This document shows positions 1 to 5,421 of a stretch of DNA of 8,155 nucleotides, one piece after another. Every line of letters starts with the position of its first letter. The stretch's first letter is position 1. The notes under the pieces are model-generated. The model was not told where the DNA came from. It searched no databases and worked only from the letters and a program-made list of their open reading frames with translations. The position numbers and the translations under genes were made by a program. The DNA is from Verrucomicrobiota bacterium (GTDB lineage: Bacteria; Verrucomicrobiota; Verrucomicrobiia; Limisphaerales; JADJPG01). The stretch covers positions 1-8,155 of the forward strand of contig JADJPG010000097.1 in the NCBI GenBank assembly GCA_016713365.1, in the 5' to 3' direction.

Positions 1-96
1 CCCACGAGCGCGCCGACTGAACCGTTGAATACCACGTAGAGTGGACGCTCATCCACGGCCTTGCTCTGATCGAACATCTGCAAGCCTTCGCCGCCA
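1..96 (-). pseudogene. nirK: nirK fragment downstream of the IS insertion (partial, runs off the window)
   Basis: Read on the minus strand from the IS edge, this stretch encodes a NirK-like segment including LQMFDQSKAVDERPLYVVFN and then GSVGALVG. This matches the part of copper nitrite reductases that follows the 'QGDFYT.GKYGE.G' motif. It is the continuation of the gene piece at 1510-2124. When the IS and one copy of the 12-bp duplication are removed, the reading is GKYGEEG-LQMFD without a gap or frame change. The remainder of the enzyme, including the third type-2 copper histidine and the trimer-interface domain, lies beyond the left edge of the window, so its state cannot be judged. Separated from its start codon and promoter, this piece is very unlikely to be expressed as NirK. 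Confidence 0.85.
84..95. repeat. Imperfect 12-bp target-site duplication, left copy
   Basis: GCCTTCGCCGCC here and GCCTTCCTCGCC at 1510-1521 agree at 10 of 12 positions and directly flank the IS ends (one extra A at 96 on the left). Both encode the nirK residues G-E/G-E-G on the minus strand. Keeping one copy restores the nirK frame. The two adjacent mismatches suggest an old insertion, since copies should be identical at the time of transposition. Confidence 0.7.
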
Positions 97-147
97 TGTC
101 GCGTAGTTTTCAAAGCAGGACAAATCTGTAGTTAGCAAAGCAGGACA
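97..147 (+). repeat. Left terminal inverted repeat of the IS
   Basis: Pairs with the reverse complement of 1458-1509. It starts TGTCGCG, has seven unlike bases, then matches nearly perfectly (one indel) through two copies of CAAAGCAGGACA (from 111 and from 136) separated by CTGTAGTTAG. The duplicated 12-mer, 25 bases apart, looks like two transposase binding sites per end. Confidence 0.85.
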
Positions 148-150
148 GTT

Positions 151-1254
151 TCATTTAGGACGATTGGTGAATAGCAGAGCGGGTTTGAGCTTTTTGTCTG
201 GCTGATGAGCTAGGACGGAATGATGGCCTGAGGGGTGGAGGCAGAGAACGACCGAAGTTCCTCGAGGGTGTTCGAGCCGAATGCGCTGGGTGCCTATCGG
301 AACTCGTCCATCTGAACCGATCTTGAGAGAGGTCCTAAGGCTCCAAATATACGGCCACCAAGGGCATCGAGGGGCGGACCGGAGGACCGAGCGCTTCTCC
401 TTTTTGGCGATGTCCCAGGCGCGCTGGGCGGTCAGTTTGAGTTCGCGATGGATCTCCTTGGCATTGCGATGGAGTCTTAAGGCGTCGATGTGAGGGTTGG
501 CCTCCTGAATGTCTGCGATGGCCTCGCTGGCGAAAAAGGGTGGAAGCCGCTTTTGCCAAAATTGGTGTTCGCGCTCCACTTTGCCCTTGGCCTGAGGAGT
601 CGGGGCATAAAGGAAGCTTATCTCGTAGAAGGCGAGGGCTGAGCCCAATTGAGTTAACGCGTCGGGATTCTGGGAGAAGAACATGGAGTGATAATCGACA
701 TAGAGTTGAAGAGGTCGTCCATACGCCAAGAAGGCCGTGGGAAGGAAATCCAGGTAGGAGAGAAGGAGTTCTCGTTCATAGAGCTTGGAGCCCACAAACA
801 GACGGCTGCAATCATCGAGCATATTGAGCATGGGGAAGTCGAAGGAGCAGAGTGGGAACCAGTGATGTGGGGAAGCATCGAGTTGCCAGAGTTCCCCGAT
901 TTGAGAACGCTGCCAACGGCGGATGGGAGCCGTAGGCTTGCGAGTGGGCGTTCGATGGGCATGGCCGTTTTGCAGCGCCCAGTGGCGCACCTGAGCACGA
1001 TCGAGCTTGAAGTTGTGAAGCCGTAAGGCCTCAGAAGCGACGAAGCTGTAGGGGCAAGGAGGAGAGCAATCCAAACGTTTGATCAGCAGATCAACGACGG
1101 GCTGAGGCCAAGCCGTGGAGTGGTCACCGCCTGAGCAGCCGGGAGCCCAGACTTGGCCCTTACTATGAGCGCAGGCGTCAAGATAACCGCTGTAGAGAAC
1201 GTAAAGACGGCTGCGGGAGACGCCGAGTTGTTTTGCCGCTTGTGAAGCCGTCAA
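151..1254 (-). CDS. IS481-like transposase, integrase core (5' end disrupted)
   Basis: This open frame of 367 codons encodes an N-terminal helix-turn-helix segment (about residues 1-20, TASQAAKQLGVSRSRLYVLY) and an rve-type catalytic domain. The likely DDE residues are D126 (QLDAS), D187 (YVDYH) and E227 (KGKVERE). It ends three bases inside the left inverted repeat, as expected for a compact IS. The catalytic triad is complete, so the enzyme body looks intact. The only start in this frame is TTG at 1254, with no convincing Shine-Dalgarno. Protein-like sequence continues upstream (HRHPSRFVRHVLKAFREST), so the true N terminus probably lies before it and has been cut off by the palindrome at 1359-1432. 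With that unit removed, an ATG at 1448 gives a 407-aa protein. Whether the TTG-started short form is made is unknown. Confidence 0.8.
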   Translation of the reverse strand: MTASQAAKQLGVSRSRLYVLYSGYLDACAHSKGQVWAPGCSGGDHSTAWPQPVVDLLIKRLDCSPPCPYSFVASEALRLHNFKLDRAQVRHWALQNGHAHRTPTRKPTAPIRRWQRSQIGELWQLDASPHHWFPLCSFDFPMLNMLDDCSRLFVGSKLYERELLLSYLDFLPTAFLAYGRPLQLYVDYHSMFFSQNPDALTQLGSALAFYEISFLYAPTPQAKGKVEREHQFWQKRLPPFFASEAIADIQEANPHIDALRLHRNAKEIHRELKLTAQRAWDIAKKEKRSVLRSAPRCPWWPYIWSLRTSLKIGSDGRVPIGTQRIRLEHPRGTSVVLCLHPSGHHSVLAHQPDKKLKPALLFTNRPK

Positions 1255-1448
1255 AGTGCTTTCGCGAAAAGCTTTAAGAACATGACGAACAAAACGGCTT
1301 GGGTGCCGGTGGAGGAGCTGTTGATACTTTTCAGAGCGACAGACCTTACCCGGCGAAGCCGGCCCTCCGGCCAGTCTTTTCGGTCGTCTTCGCTACGCTC
1401 CGACTTCCCTCAAAGACTGGCCGGAGGGCCGGTGCCATTGGTGCTCAT
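1255..1448 (-). pseudogene. Displaced 5' end of the transposase gene, split by a palindrome
   Basis: From ATG at 1446-1448 the frame reads MSTNGT and then runs into the palindrome, meeting TGA at 1410-1412 after 12 codons. On the other side of the palindrome, the transposase frame is open from 1358 to 1255 and looks like real protein (PGKVCRSEKYQQLLHRHPSR). Joining base 1433 directly to base 1358 gives MSTNGTSPGKVCRSEKYQQL and continues in frame into the 151-1254 gene. This makes the ATG at 1448 the likely original start. The join is my reconstruction and needs an uninterrupted relative to confirm it. Confidence 0.6.
1359..1432. repeat. 74-nt palindromic unit with perfect 21-bp arms
   Basis: Arms 1359-1379 and 1412-1432 are exact reverse complements (CCGGCCCTCCGGCCAGTCTT and one further T), separated by a 32-nt loop. 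It is far too strong a hairpin to be chance and has no T-run, so it is not a typical intrinsic terminator. Its length is 2 modulo 3, exactly the shift needed to reconcile the ATG at 1448 with the transposase frame. I read it as a REP-like or small palindromic mobile unit inserted in the transposase gene. The alternative is a hairpin native to the IS that shields its transposase from incoming transcription. Confidence 0.8.
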
Positions 1449-1457
1449 CCCTATCTT

Positions 1458-1509
1458 TGTCCTGCTTTGCTAACTACAGAATTTGTCCTGCTTTGCTTTC
1501 ACCGCGACA
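1458..1509 (-). repeat. Right terminal inverted repeat of the IS
   Basis: Read on the minus strand it begins TGTCGCG and carries the same two CAAAGCAGGACA motifs (26 bases apart) joined by TTCTGTAGTTAG. It matches the left end with one indel and a seven-base mismatch block after the terminal heptamer. Confidence 0.85.
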
Positions 1510-1521
1510 GCCTTCCTCGCC
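1510..1521. repeat. Imperfect 12-bp target-site duplication, right copy
   Basis: GCCTTCCTCGCC abuts the right IS end. It encodes the native nirK residues GEEG (minus strand) and is the partner of 84-95 (10 of 12 identical). Confidence 0.7.
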
Positions 1522-2124
1522 GTACTTGCCCGCCGTGTAGAAATCGCCCTGCATCACGTAATACTCCTTGTCCACCTTGGGCATACCGTCCTTCGGCTCC
1601 ACGAGGATGAGTCCATACATGCCATTGGCGACATGCATGCCGACGGGCGCAGTGGCACAGTGATAAACATAAAGGCCGGGATTGATCGCCTTGAAGGTAA
1701 ATTGCGATTCGTGCCCCGGAGCTGTGAACGACGAAGCTGCACCACCGCCCGGCCCGGTGACCGCGTGCAGGTCGATGTTGTGCGGCATTTTGCTCGAAGG
1801 ATGATTGGCCAGGTGGAACTCCGCAAATCGCCTTCACGGATGCGGATGAAGCTTCCCGGCACATCGCCGCCGAAGGTCCAGAACAGATACTCCACTCCGT
1901 CGGCCATCTTCTTCACCATTTCCTTCACTTCGAGCCGCACGATGATCTTGGTGGCGTGCGTGCGCTTGATGGGTGGGGGCCGCGTTCTCCTCACCCTGAA
2001 TCGTGGGATCAACCGCTTTGGGACCGGTTTTCTTCACTTCGGATTCAGCGGCCAGTGCCGCTCCGGTGATCCACATCGCGCAGAGCGCGATGACGATTCG
2101 GATGATTTGCGTTTTCTTTTTCAT
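1510..2124 (-). pseudogene. nirK: Copper-containing nitrite reductase, 5' portion, with two frameshifts and an IS truncation
   Basis: NirK reduces nitrite to nitric oxide in the periplasm with type-1 and type-2 copper. Translation from ATG at 2122-2124 gives a signal peptide (MKKKTQIIRIVIALCAMW.., A-L-A cleavage site) and ESEVKKTGPKAVDPTIQGEENA. The frame then shifts by one base in a C-rich run near 1976, and the next frame carries the cupredoxin start (IIVRLEVKEMVKKMADGVEY, then LFWTFGGDVPGSFIRIREGD). It shifts back near 1825, and the first frame resumes with EFHLANHPSSKMPHNIDLHA. Visible ligand residues are H of PHN, D and H of IDLH, HC of YVYHC, H of GMHV and M of NGM, so type-1 copper ligands and the catalytic Asp are conserved. 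The gene stops at the IS after GKYGEEG. The shifts look like one extra C followed by one missing base. They could be decay or assembly errors; the IS truncation is independent of them. Confidence 0.9.
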
Positions 2125-2281
2125 GATGGGTTGTCGGTTTTTGGGTCCGGCCCGTATTCCGCAGCATGGCGGGCACGGTTCCATGCTTGAGGAAATCTTC
2201 GGCGCAAATGCCTGGAACTTCTTTGACCGGGGTCATGTTTATCACCGTTTGGCCAAGATGACTGATTTTGATGCGGGTCAA
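2045..2281 (-). CDS. Possible small ORF ahead of nirK, function unknown
   Basis: A 78-codon frame starting at TTG 2281 (or ATG 2236) reads protein-like in its first half (NMTPVKEVPGICAEDFLKHG, then TVPAMLRNTG) and then runs through the nirK start in another frame, where it no longer looks genuine. If real, it may have ended originally at the TGA overlapping the nirK ATG (frame ending DPKTDNPS), which would need one more frameshift near 2148. I recognise no family. It has no clear ribosome binding site and sits in the presumed promoter region, so it may be only a chance open frame. Confidence 0.2.
   Translation of the reverse strand: MTRIKISHLGQTVINMTPVKEVPGICAEDFLKHGTVPAMLRNTGRTQKPTTHHEKENANHPNRHRALRDVDHRSGTGR
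2223..2236. promoter_or_regulatory. Weak second FNR/DNR-like dyad
   Basis: TTGAC-CGGG-GTCAT keeps the TGAC/GTCA dyad spacing of an FNR-type site but departs from the consensus TTGAT-N4-ATCAA at three of ten positions. It is 45 bp from the better box at 2268-2281 and about 106 bases before the nirK start. Suggestive only. Confidence 0.25.
2268..2281. promoter_or_regulatory. FNR/DNR-like operator between nirK and the radical SAM gene
   Basis: On the minus strand this reads TTGAC-CCGC-ATCAA, matching the FNR/DNR/NnrR consensus TTGAT-N4-ATCAA at 9 of 10 positions. It lies about 150 bases before the nirK start codon and 34 bases before the chosen radical SAM start. Regulators of this CRP/FNR family switch on denitrification genes in response to low oxygen or NO. 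Two further boxes of the same form occur at 5298 and 5375. I could not place a convincing -10 element. Confidence 0.5.
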
Positions 2282-2315
2282 GGCGGGGACACCCCAAGGG
2301 GGTCAGCCTCCGTCC

Positions 2316-3380
2316 ATGAAGTTCGATTTTGACGACCGGCCGTTCATTGTGATCTGGGAGGTGACGCGCGCGTGCAGCCTCGCTTGCCGCCATTGCCGAG
2401 CCGAGGCGAACCTGACCCAGCATTCGCTGGAACTGAACACACCAGAGGCGTCGCGGTTCATCGAGCAGGTGGCACGCTGCCAACCGAAACTTTTCGTGAT
2501 GACAGGCGGCGATCCCATTCGTCGACCCGATCTCCAAACGCTCATCCGTCACGCGACAGATTGCGGGCTGCGGGTAGGCTTGAGTCCCAGCGCGACGCCG
2601 GAGTTTGCGGCGGCGGACCTCAACGCGTTCAAGGCAGCGGGAGTCGAACGCATCTCGCTCAGTCTCGACGGCGCGAGCTGCGAGACGCACGACCGGTTTC
2701 GCGGCGTCGCAGCCACCTGGAACTGGACGATGGAAGCCATCGCCAACGCCGCGCTGGCTGGCATTCCCATCCAGATCAACACCACTTTCACCCGACAGAA
2801 CCTCTGTGAGTTCGACTCGTTCGTCCGCCTGCTCGATGAGATTCGTCCCGCACTCTGGAGCGTCTTTCAACTGGTTCCAACCGGGCGGGGCAAGGTGGAC
2901 GATCTGCTGACAGCAGCGCAAATGGAAGAGTTGTTCGAGCGGCTGGCTCGCCTGTCCTGCACTGCGCCCTACGACATCAAGACCACCGAAGGCCAGCACT
3001 ACCGCCGCGTTGTCTTGCAACAAGCACACGGCGCGAAACCTTCTGGAGCGCGCGCGCCGCTCGGCATCAACGACGGCAAGGGCTTCGTCTTCGTCTCGCA
3101 CATCGGGAACATCCAACCCAGCGGTTTTCTCCCGTTGACCGCGGGCAACGTTCGCAGGGACGAACTGCTCGACGTTTACCGGAACAGCCCGCTCTTCCAC
3201 GAGCTGCGCAACCCCAGTTTGCTGATGGGCAAGTGCGGACGCTGTGAATTCAAAACGATATGCGGCGGTTCGCGCGCCCGGTCCTATGCGATGACGGGAG
3301 ATTACCTTGGCGAGGAACCGTTATGTGTCTATCAGCCTCCGCTCCGAACTGCGGAGAGTTCCCAAACGACTTTGGGTTAA
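2316..3380 (+). CDS. Radical SAM/SPASM-type protein (TIGR04053-like, NirJ/AhbD relative)
   Basis: A 354-aa radical SAM protein. Near the N terminus, W14-E-V-T-R-A-C20-xxx-C24-xx-C27 is the CxxxCxxC motif that binds the SAM-cleaving [4Fe-4S] cluster, followed by the GGDP motif at 64-67. The C terminus has a cysteine set (C307, C310, C316, C337, in GKCGRCEFKTICGGSRAR) of the SPASM kind that binds an additional cluster. The opening 'DFDDRPFIVIWEVTRACSLA' resembles the TIGR04053 family, whose neighbours in sequence space act on heme precursors (NirJ, AhbD) or peptides. The substrate here is unknown. I chose ATG 2316 because family proteins open at 'DF..RPF' and an AAGGGGG run lies upstream at 2296-2302, although the spacing is long. 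ATG 2271 would add 15 residues of unlikely sequence. The gene diverges from nirK and converges with the DUF59 gene, the two stop codons overlapping. Confidence 0.88.
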   Translation: MKFDFDDRPFIVIWEVTRACSLACRHCRAEANLTQHSLELNTPEASRFIEQVARCQPKLFVMTGGDPIRRPDLQTLIRHATDCGLRVGLSPSATPEFAAADLNAFKAAGVERISLSLDGASCETHDRFRGVAATWNWTMEAIANAALAGIPIQINTTFTRQNLCEFDSFVRLLDEIRPALWSVFQLVPTGRGKVDDLLTAAQMEELFERLARLSCTAPYDIKTTEGQHYRRVVLQQAHGAKPSGARAPLGINDGKGFVFVSHIGNIQPSGFLPLTAGNVRRDELLDVYRNSPLFHELRNPSLLMGKCGRCEFKTICGGSRARSYAMTGDYLGEEPLCVYQPPLRTAESSQTTLG

Positions 3381-3676
3381 CATATTCCGGTCCGGATGCG
3401 TCCGTAGTCGCTCATGCGGGCGGAGGTCCATGCCGGATCCCACACGACATCGACCTCCACGTCCTCGACTCCTTCGAGATTGAGCAATGCGCACTTCACG
3501 CCCCAGGCGATACTTTCGTGCATCGGACATCCGGGCGTGGTCAGTGTCATCGTCACAGTGACTCTGGTGCCATCGATCGCGATTCCGTAGATAAGACCTA
3601 GATCAACGATGTTGCAGTCTATCTCCGGGTCGACGACCAGACGCAGGCCTTCTCGGAGGGTGGTTTCGTCAATCAT
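3377..3676 (-). CDS. DUF59/MIP18 family metal-sulfur cluster assembly protein (PaaD/SufT-like)
   Basis: A 99-aa single-domain protein of usual family length. It shows the N-terminal DPEI..NIVDLGLIY motif (residues 16-30), the MTLTTPGCPM loop with the conserved C50, and DPAWTSARMS near the C terminus. Proteins of this family (PaaD, SufT, MIP18) help deliver or insert Fe-S clusters into client enzymes in the cytoplasm. The start ATG at 3676 overlaps the stop of the upstream membrane-protein gene as ATGA, which explains the absence of a Shine-Dalgarno sequence and points to translational coupling. A longer frame upstream is simply overlap with that gene. The stop TAA shares TTAA with the convergent radical SAM gene, a plausible Fe-S client; that link is inference from context. 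Confidence 0.88.
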   Translation of the reverse strand: MIDETTLREGLRLVVDPEIDCNIVDLGLIYGIAIDGTRVTVTMTLTTPGCPMHESIAWGVKCALLNLEGVEDVEVDVVWDPAWTSARMSDYGRIRTGIC

Positions 3677-5076
3677 GACGGGGGTTGGGTGTTTGTTGGC
3701 TGAGTCGATTTGAAATCGAGCGGCATCAAGCGCGGTCGGACCAAGTGCGAGAGAACGGTCCCAATGTTCACGATGAAGACCGTGACGCTCGCAAGCAACA
3801 AAGCGCAGCCAGCGCGCACACAACTCTCGTGGCCGAGTGCCGTCGCCACGCTGGTGAATGCCAGTCCCACCAGGAAGAGCCAGTAACCGACGGCCTGTAG
3901 AGCAGGCGAGTATAGGTCAGCCAGCGCGGGAACCTTGCTGCGGCCGATGGCCTTGCTGTAGCTCGCATACCAGACGAGAAACGGCACGACCTTGTAGAGC
4001 ATTCCAAGAATGGCCAATGTCACTACGCCGATAAAAGCGAGCAAACCGTATACGCTTTCAAGCTGCGCGGTGAGTTCCGTCGCGGGCAGTCGCGGCCAGG
4101 CGAGCACGATTCCAAGCCCCGAGACCGGAATCAGCAACGCAAGCGCCGTCAGGAAATACCTCATGCCCCAGTCGCGGTTGCGGCGTTTGCGGGCCTGCAG
4201 GATGGCGATGACTTCCCAGCCGTAGAAGGCGAGTCCCGTCGCGATTACCGACGCAAACACAAGTTTCCACGGGCTGGACAGCAAGATGGTGACAAACAGC
4301 CCGGCCAGTCCTGCGTTGAGTAAAGCGAGCGACCCTCCGGCCCGGCGGTGGTTCTGCACTTCGCTGAGAGTGAACATAGGCACCAGCTTGAAGGAAACGG
4401 ACACGATCATCATCACAAAGAAGCCCAACCCACCGAGGTGGGCATGCGCGTGCATCTGCGCCATCGGCTCGAATGGACTGAAGCTCCAGCATTTCGCTGC
4501 CGCGAGATATAGCCCGGCCAGAATGGTGAGTGACAGCCAGCCCAGCGAGGAGGCAATGCCGATCGCCACGACGTTCCAGCGCGGGATCCGGGCCAGCGTC
4601 CTGGCGAGGTTGTAAACGAACAAGCCAACTCCGGTCGCCAGCACCGATCCGAAGTGGCCGACTTGTTTCATGTCCCAGACCAGAAACATCATCACCATTC
4701 CAACAAAGCCGACGAGGTGAAGCCCGAAGTGCCAGCGCGCCAGCCGCTCGCTGTGCAGCCGCGTCTCCAGCGCGACCGGCACGAGCTGATACATCGTACC
4801 CATGATGACCGAGCAAATCCATCCGAGCACGAACAAGTGTGTGGCCGCGACAACCTCTGGGCCGTAATGATAGCCGGCCAGGTTGATCGGGCGAGCCGTC
4901 AACCATGAGGCACCCACCAGCAACGCCGCTATGCCTGTCAGGATGAACCCCAATGGCAGACTTACCGACGGTGCATGGACATCCGCCACCGCAGCGCGTT
5001 TCGTCGGTAGACGGCAGGGTCTTTCCGTAAGCAAGGGCTTAAGCGCGGCGGATGATGGTGATAAAGCTTCCGTCAT
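3673..5076 (-). CDS. Twelve-helix heme-copper-oxidase subunit-I-like membrane protein, denitrification-associated
   Basis: A 467-aa integral membrane protein with about 12 hydrophobic segments (roughly 39-60, 76-103, 115-134, 143-160, 170-192, 211-235, 248-268, 272-293, 308-326, 340-365, 394-412, 420-445). Histidines lie at helix ends as in the cytochrome oxidase/NorB/NnrS superfamily: H80 in ATHLFVLGW followed by GTMYQLVPV, and H209/H211/H213 in QMHAHAHLGGLGFF followed by SFKLVPMF. Such proteins often accompany nir/nor genes and are proposed to bind heme or copper and relieve NO stress. Catalysis is unproven, and the full oxidase ligand set is not evident. It is not a clear NnrS because the WHAHEM motif is absent. 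Start ATG 5076 is preceded by GAGGAA with a 4-base gap. A longer frame to 5244 is overlap with the DUF2249 gene. It overlaps DUF2249 by 38 bases and DUF59 by 4, forming one operon. Confidence 0.85.
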   Translation of the reverse strand: MTEALSPSSAALKPLLTERPCRLPTKRAAVADVHAPSVSLPLGFILTGIAALLVGASWLTARPINLAGYHYGPEVVAATHLFVLGWICSVIMGTMYQLVPVALETRLHSERLARWHFGLHLVGFVGMVMMFLVWDMKQVGHFGSVLATGVGLFVYNLARTLARIPRWNVVAIGIASSLGWLSLTILAGLYLAAAKCWSFSPFEPMAQMHAHAHLGGLGFFVMMIVSVSFKLVPMFTLSEVQNHRRAGGSLALLNAGLAGLFVTILLSSPWKLVFASVIATGLAFYGWEVIAILQARKRRNRDWGMRYFLTALALLIPVSGLGIVLAWPRLPATELTAQLESVYGLLAFIGVVTLAILGMLYKVVPFLVWYASYSKAIGRSKVPALADLYSPALQAVGYWLFLVGLAFTSVATALGHESCVRAGCALLLASVTVFIVNIGTVLSHLVRPRLMPLDFKSTQPTNTQPPS

Positions 5077-5263
5077 TTTGTTCCTCTGTTTCTCCGGTGA
5101 AACCGCGTTGCTCCAGCAACGGGTAAAGGTGCAAAGGACGACGATCCGTGCGCGCGTGCAATTCCGCGCATTCTGGTAACTCTGAGAGAGTTTCCAAAAT
5201 GACGACCATCGGCTGGGGTGGCTCCAGCCCGCGCGCGTCCACATTCACTATCGCTTCATTCAT
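5039..5263 (-). CDS. DUF2249 domain protein (TusA-like fold), first gene of the operon
   Basis: A 74-aa protein consisting of one DUF2249 domain. It has the opening VDARGLEPPQPMVVILETL (residues 8-26), TDRRPLHLYPLLEQRGF (39-55) and a closing DGSFITIIRRA. The family is related in fold to the sulfur carrier TusA, and copies recur beside nir, nor and NO-stress genes, but its biochemical role is not established. No TusA-type Cys-Pro-x-Pro motif is present, so sulfur transfer is not supported. The start ATG at 5263 agrees with the domain boundary; the upstream AAGTAGAG is a weak ribosome site. It overlaps the membrane-protein gene by 38 bases. Two FNR-like boxes lie upstream at 5298 and 5375. Confidence 0.85.
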   Translation of the reverse strand: MNEAIVNVDARGLEPPQPMVVILETLSELPECAELHARTDRRPLHLYPLLEQRGFTGETEEQNDGSFITIIRRA

Positions 5264-5297
5264 GCTCTACTTATCGGTGATTTCCGAACTCCGCGCT

Positions 5298-5311
5298 TTG
5301 ACACGGATCAA
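5298..5311. promoter_or_regulatory. FNR/DNR-like operator, proximal to the DUF2249 operon
   Basis: TTGAC-ACGG-ATCAA matches the FNR-type consensus at 9 of 10 positions. Its centre is about 41 bases from the DUF2249 start codon and about 118 from the start of the divergent cytochrome gene. The latter distance would allow class II activation of the plus-strand gene (site at -41.5) with a leader near 76 bases. This is inference; no strong -10 was seen. Confidence 0.5.
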
Positions 5312-5374
5312 GCCTCCGGAGGGTTTTTGGCTCATTGCACTGAGTTTCTCTGGGAGCTGCCATGTTGCGAACAG

Positions 5375-5388
5375 TTGATCCAGGTCAA
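5375..5388. promoter_or_regulatory. FNR/DNR-like operator, proximal to the cytochrome gene
   Basis: TTGAT-CCAG-GTCAA; on the minus strand it reads TTGAC-CTGG-ATCAA, 9 of 10 to consensus. It is placed almost symmetrically to the box at 5298: about 41 bases from the cytochrome start and about 118 from the DUF2249 start. Each divergent gene therefore has one box at a distance suited to activation and one near its own start codon. Confidence 0.5.
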
Positions 5389-5421
5389 TGGTAACTTCGT
5401 AGGGAAAGCTACATTCGGCCT

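Larger units (their letters stand above)
97..1509 (-). mobile_element. IS481-like insertion sequence (about 1.41 kb) inserted in nirK
   Basis: A complete element delimited by long inverted repeats (97-147 and 1458-1509) that begin TGTCGCG at both outer ends, with an integrase-type (rve, DDE) transposase on the minus strand and an imperfect 12-bp direct repeat outside. TGT ends, a single transposase gene and a duplication of this size fit the IS481 family as generally described, but other integrase-type groups (IS3, IS1202-like) cannot be excluded. It lies in the same orientation as nirK, so read-through from the nirK promoter would enter its right end. The element carries its own passenger, a palindrome at 1359-1432 near the start of the transposase gene, and may therefore be inactive. 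Confidence 0.85.

Noticed and set aside
1359..1432. The strong hairpin as an intrinsic terminator
   Set aside because: No T-run follows on either strand, and the reading-frame reconstruction favours an inserted repeat.
111..1495. IS boundaries placed at the CAAAGCAGG repeat
   Set aside because: Ends there leave nirK out of frame with about a dozen extra codons and no clean duplication; the outer TGTCGCG ends resolve both.
1483..2190. 235-codon plus-strand frame across the nirK 5' region
   Set aside because: Low-complexity, arginine- and histidine-rich translation; the minus strand clearly carries NirK with copper ligands.
2121..3200. Long 359-codon open frame on the minus strand opposite the radical SAM gene
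   Set aside because: It is the antisense shadow of a GC-rich gene; its translation is arginine-rich with no domain, whereas the plus-strand frame has complete radical SAM motifs.
4058..4906. 282-codon minus-strand frame inside the membrane-protein gene
   Set aside because: Out-of-frame shadow rich in Arg, Gly and Ala; the overlapping frame has 12 hydrophobic helices and conserved histidine motifs.
5311..5327. GCCTCCGGAGG followed by TTTTT as an intrinsic terminator
   Set aside because: The stem would be only about 3 bp once a loop is allowed, and it lies in a divergent promoter region where no transcript should end.
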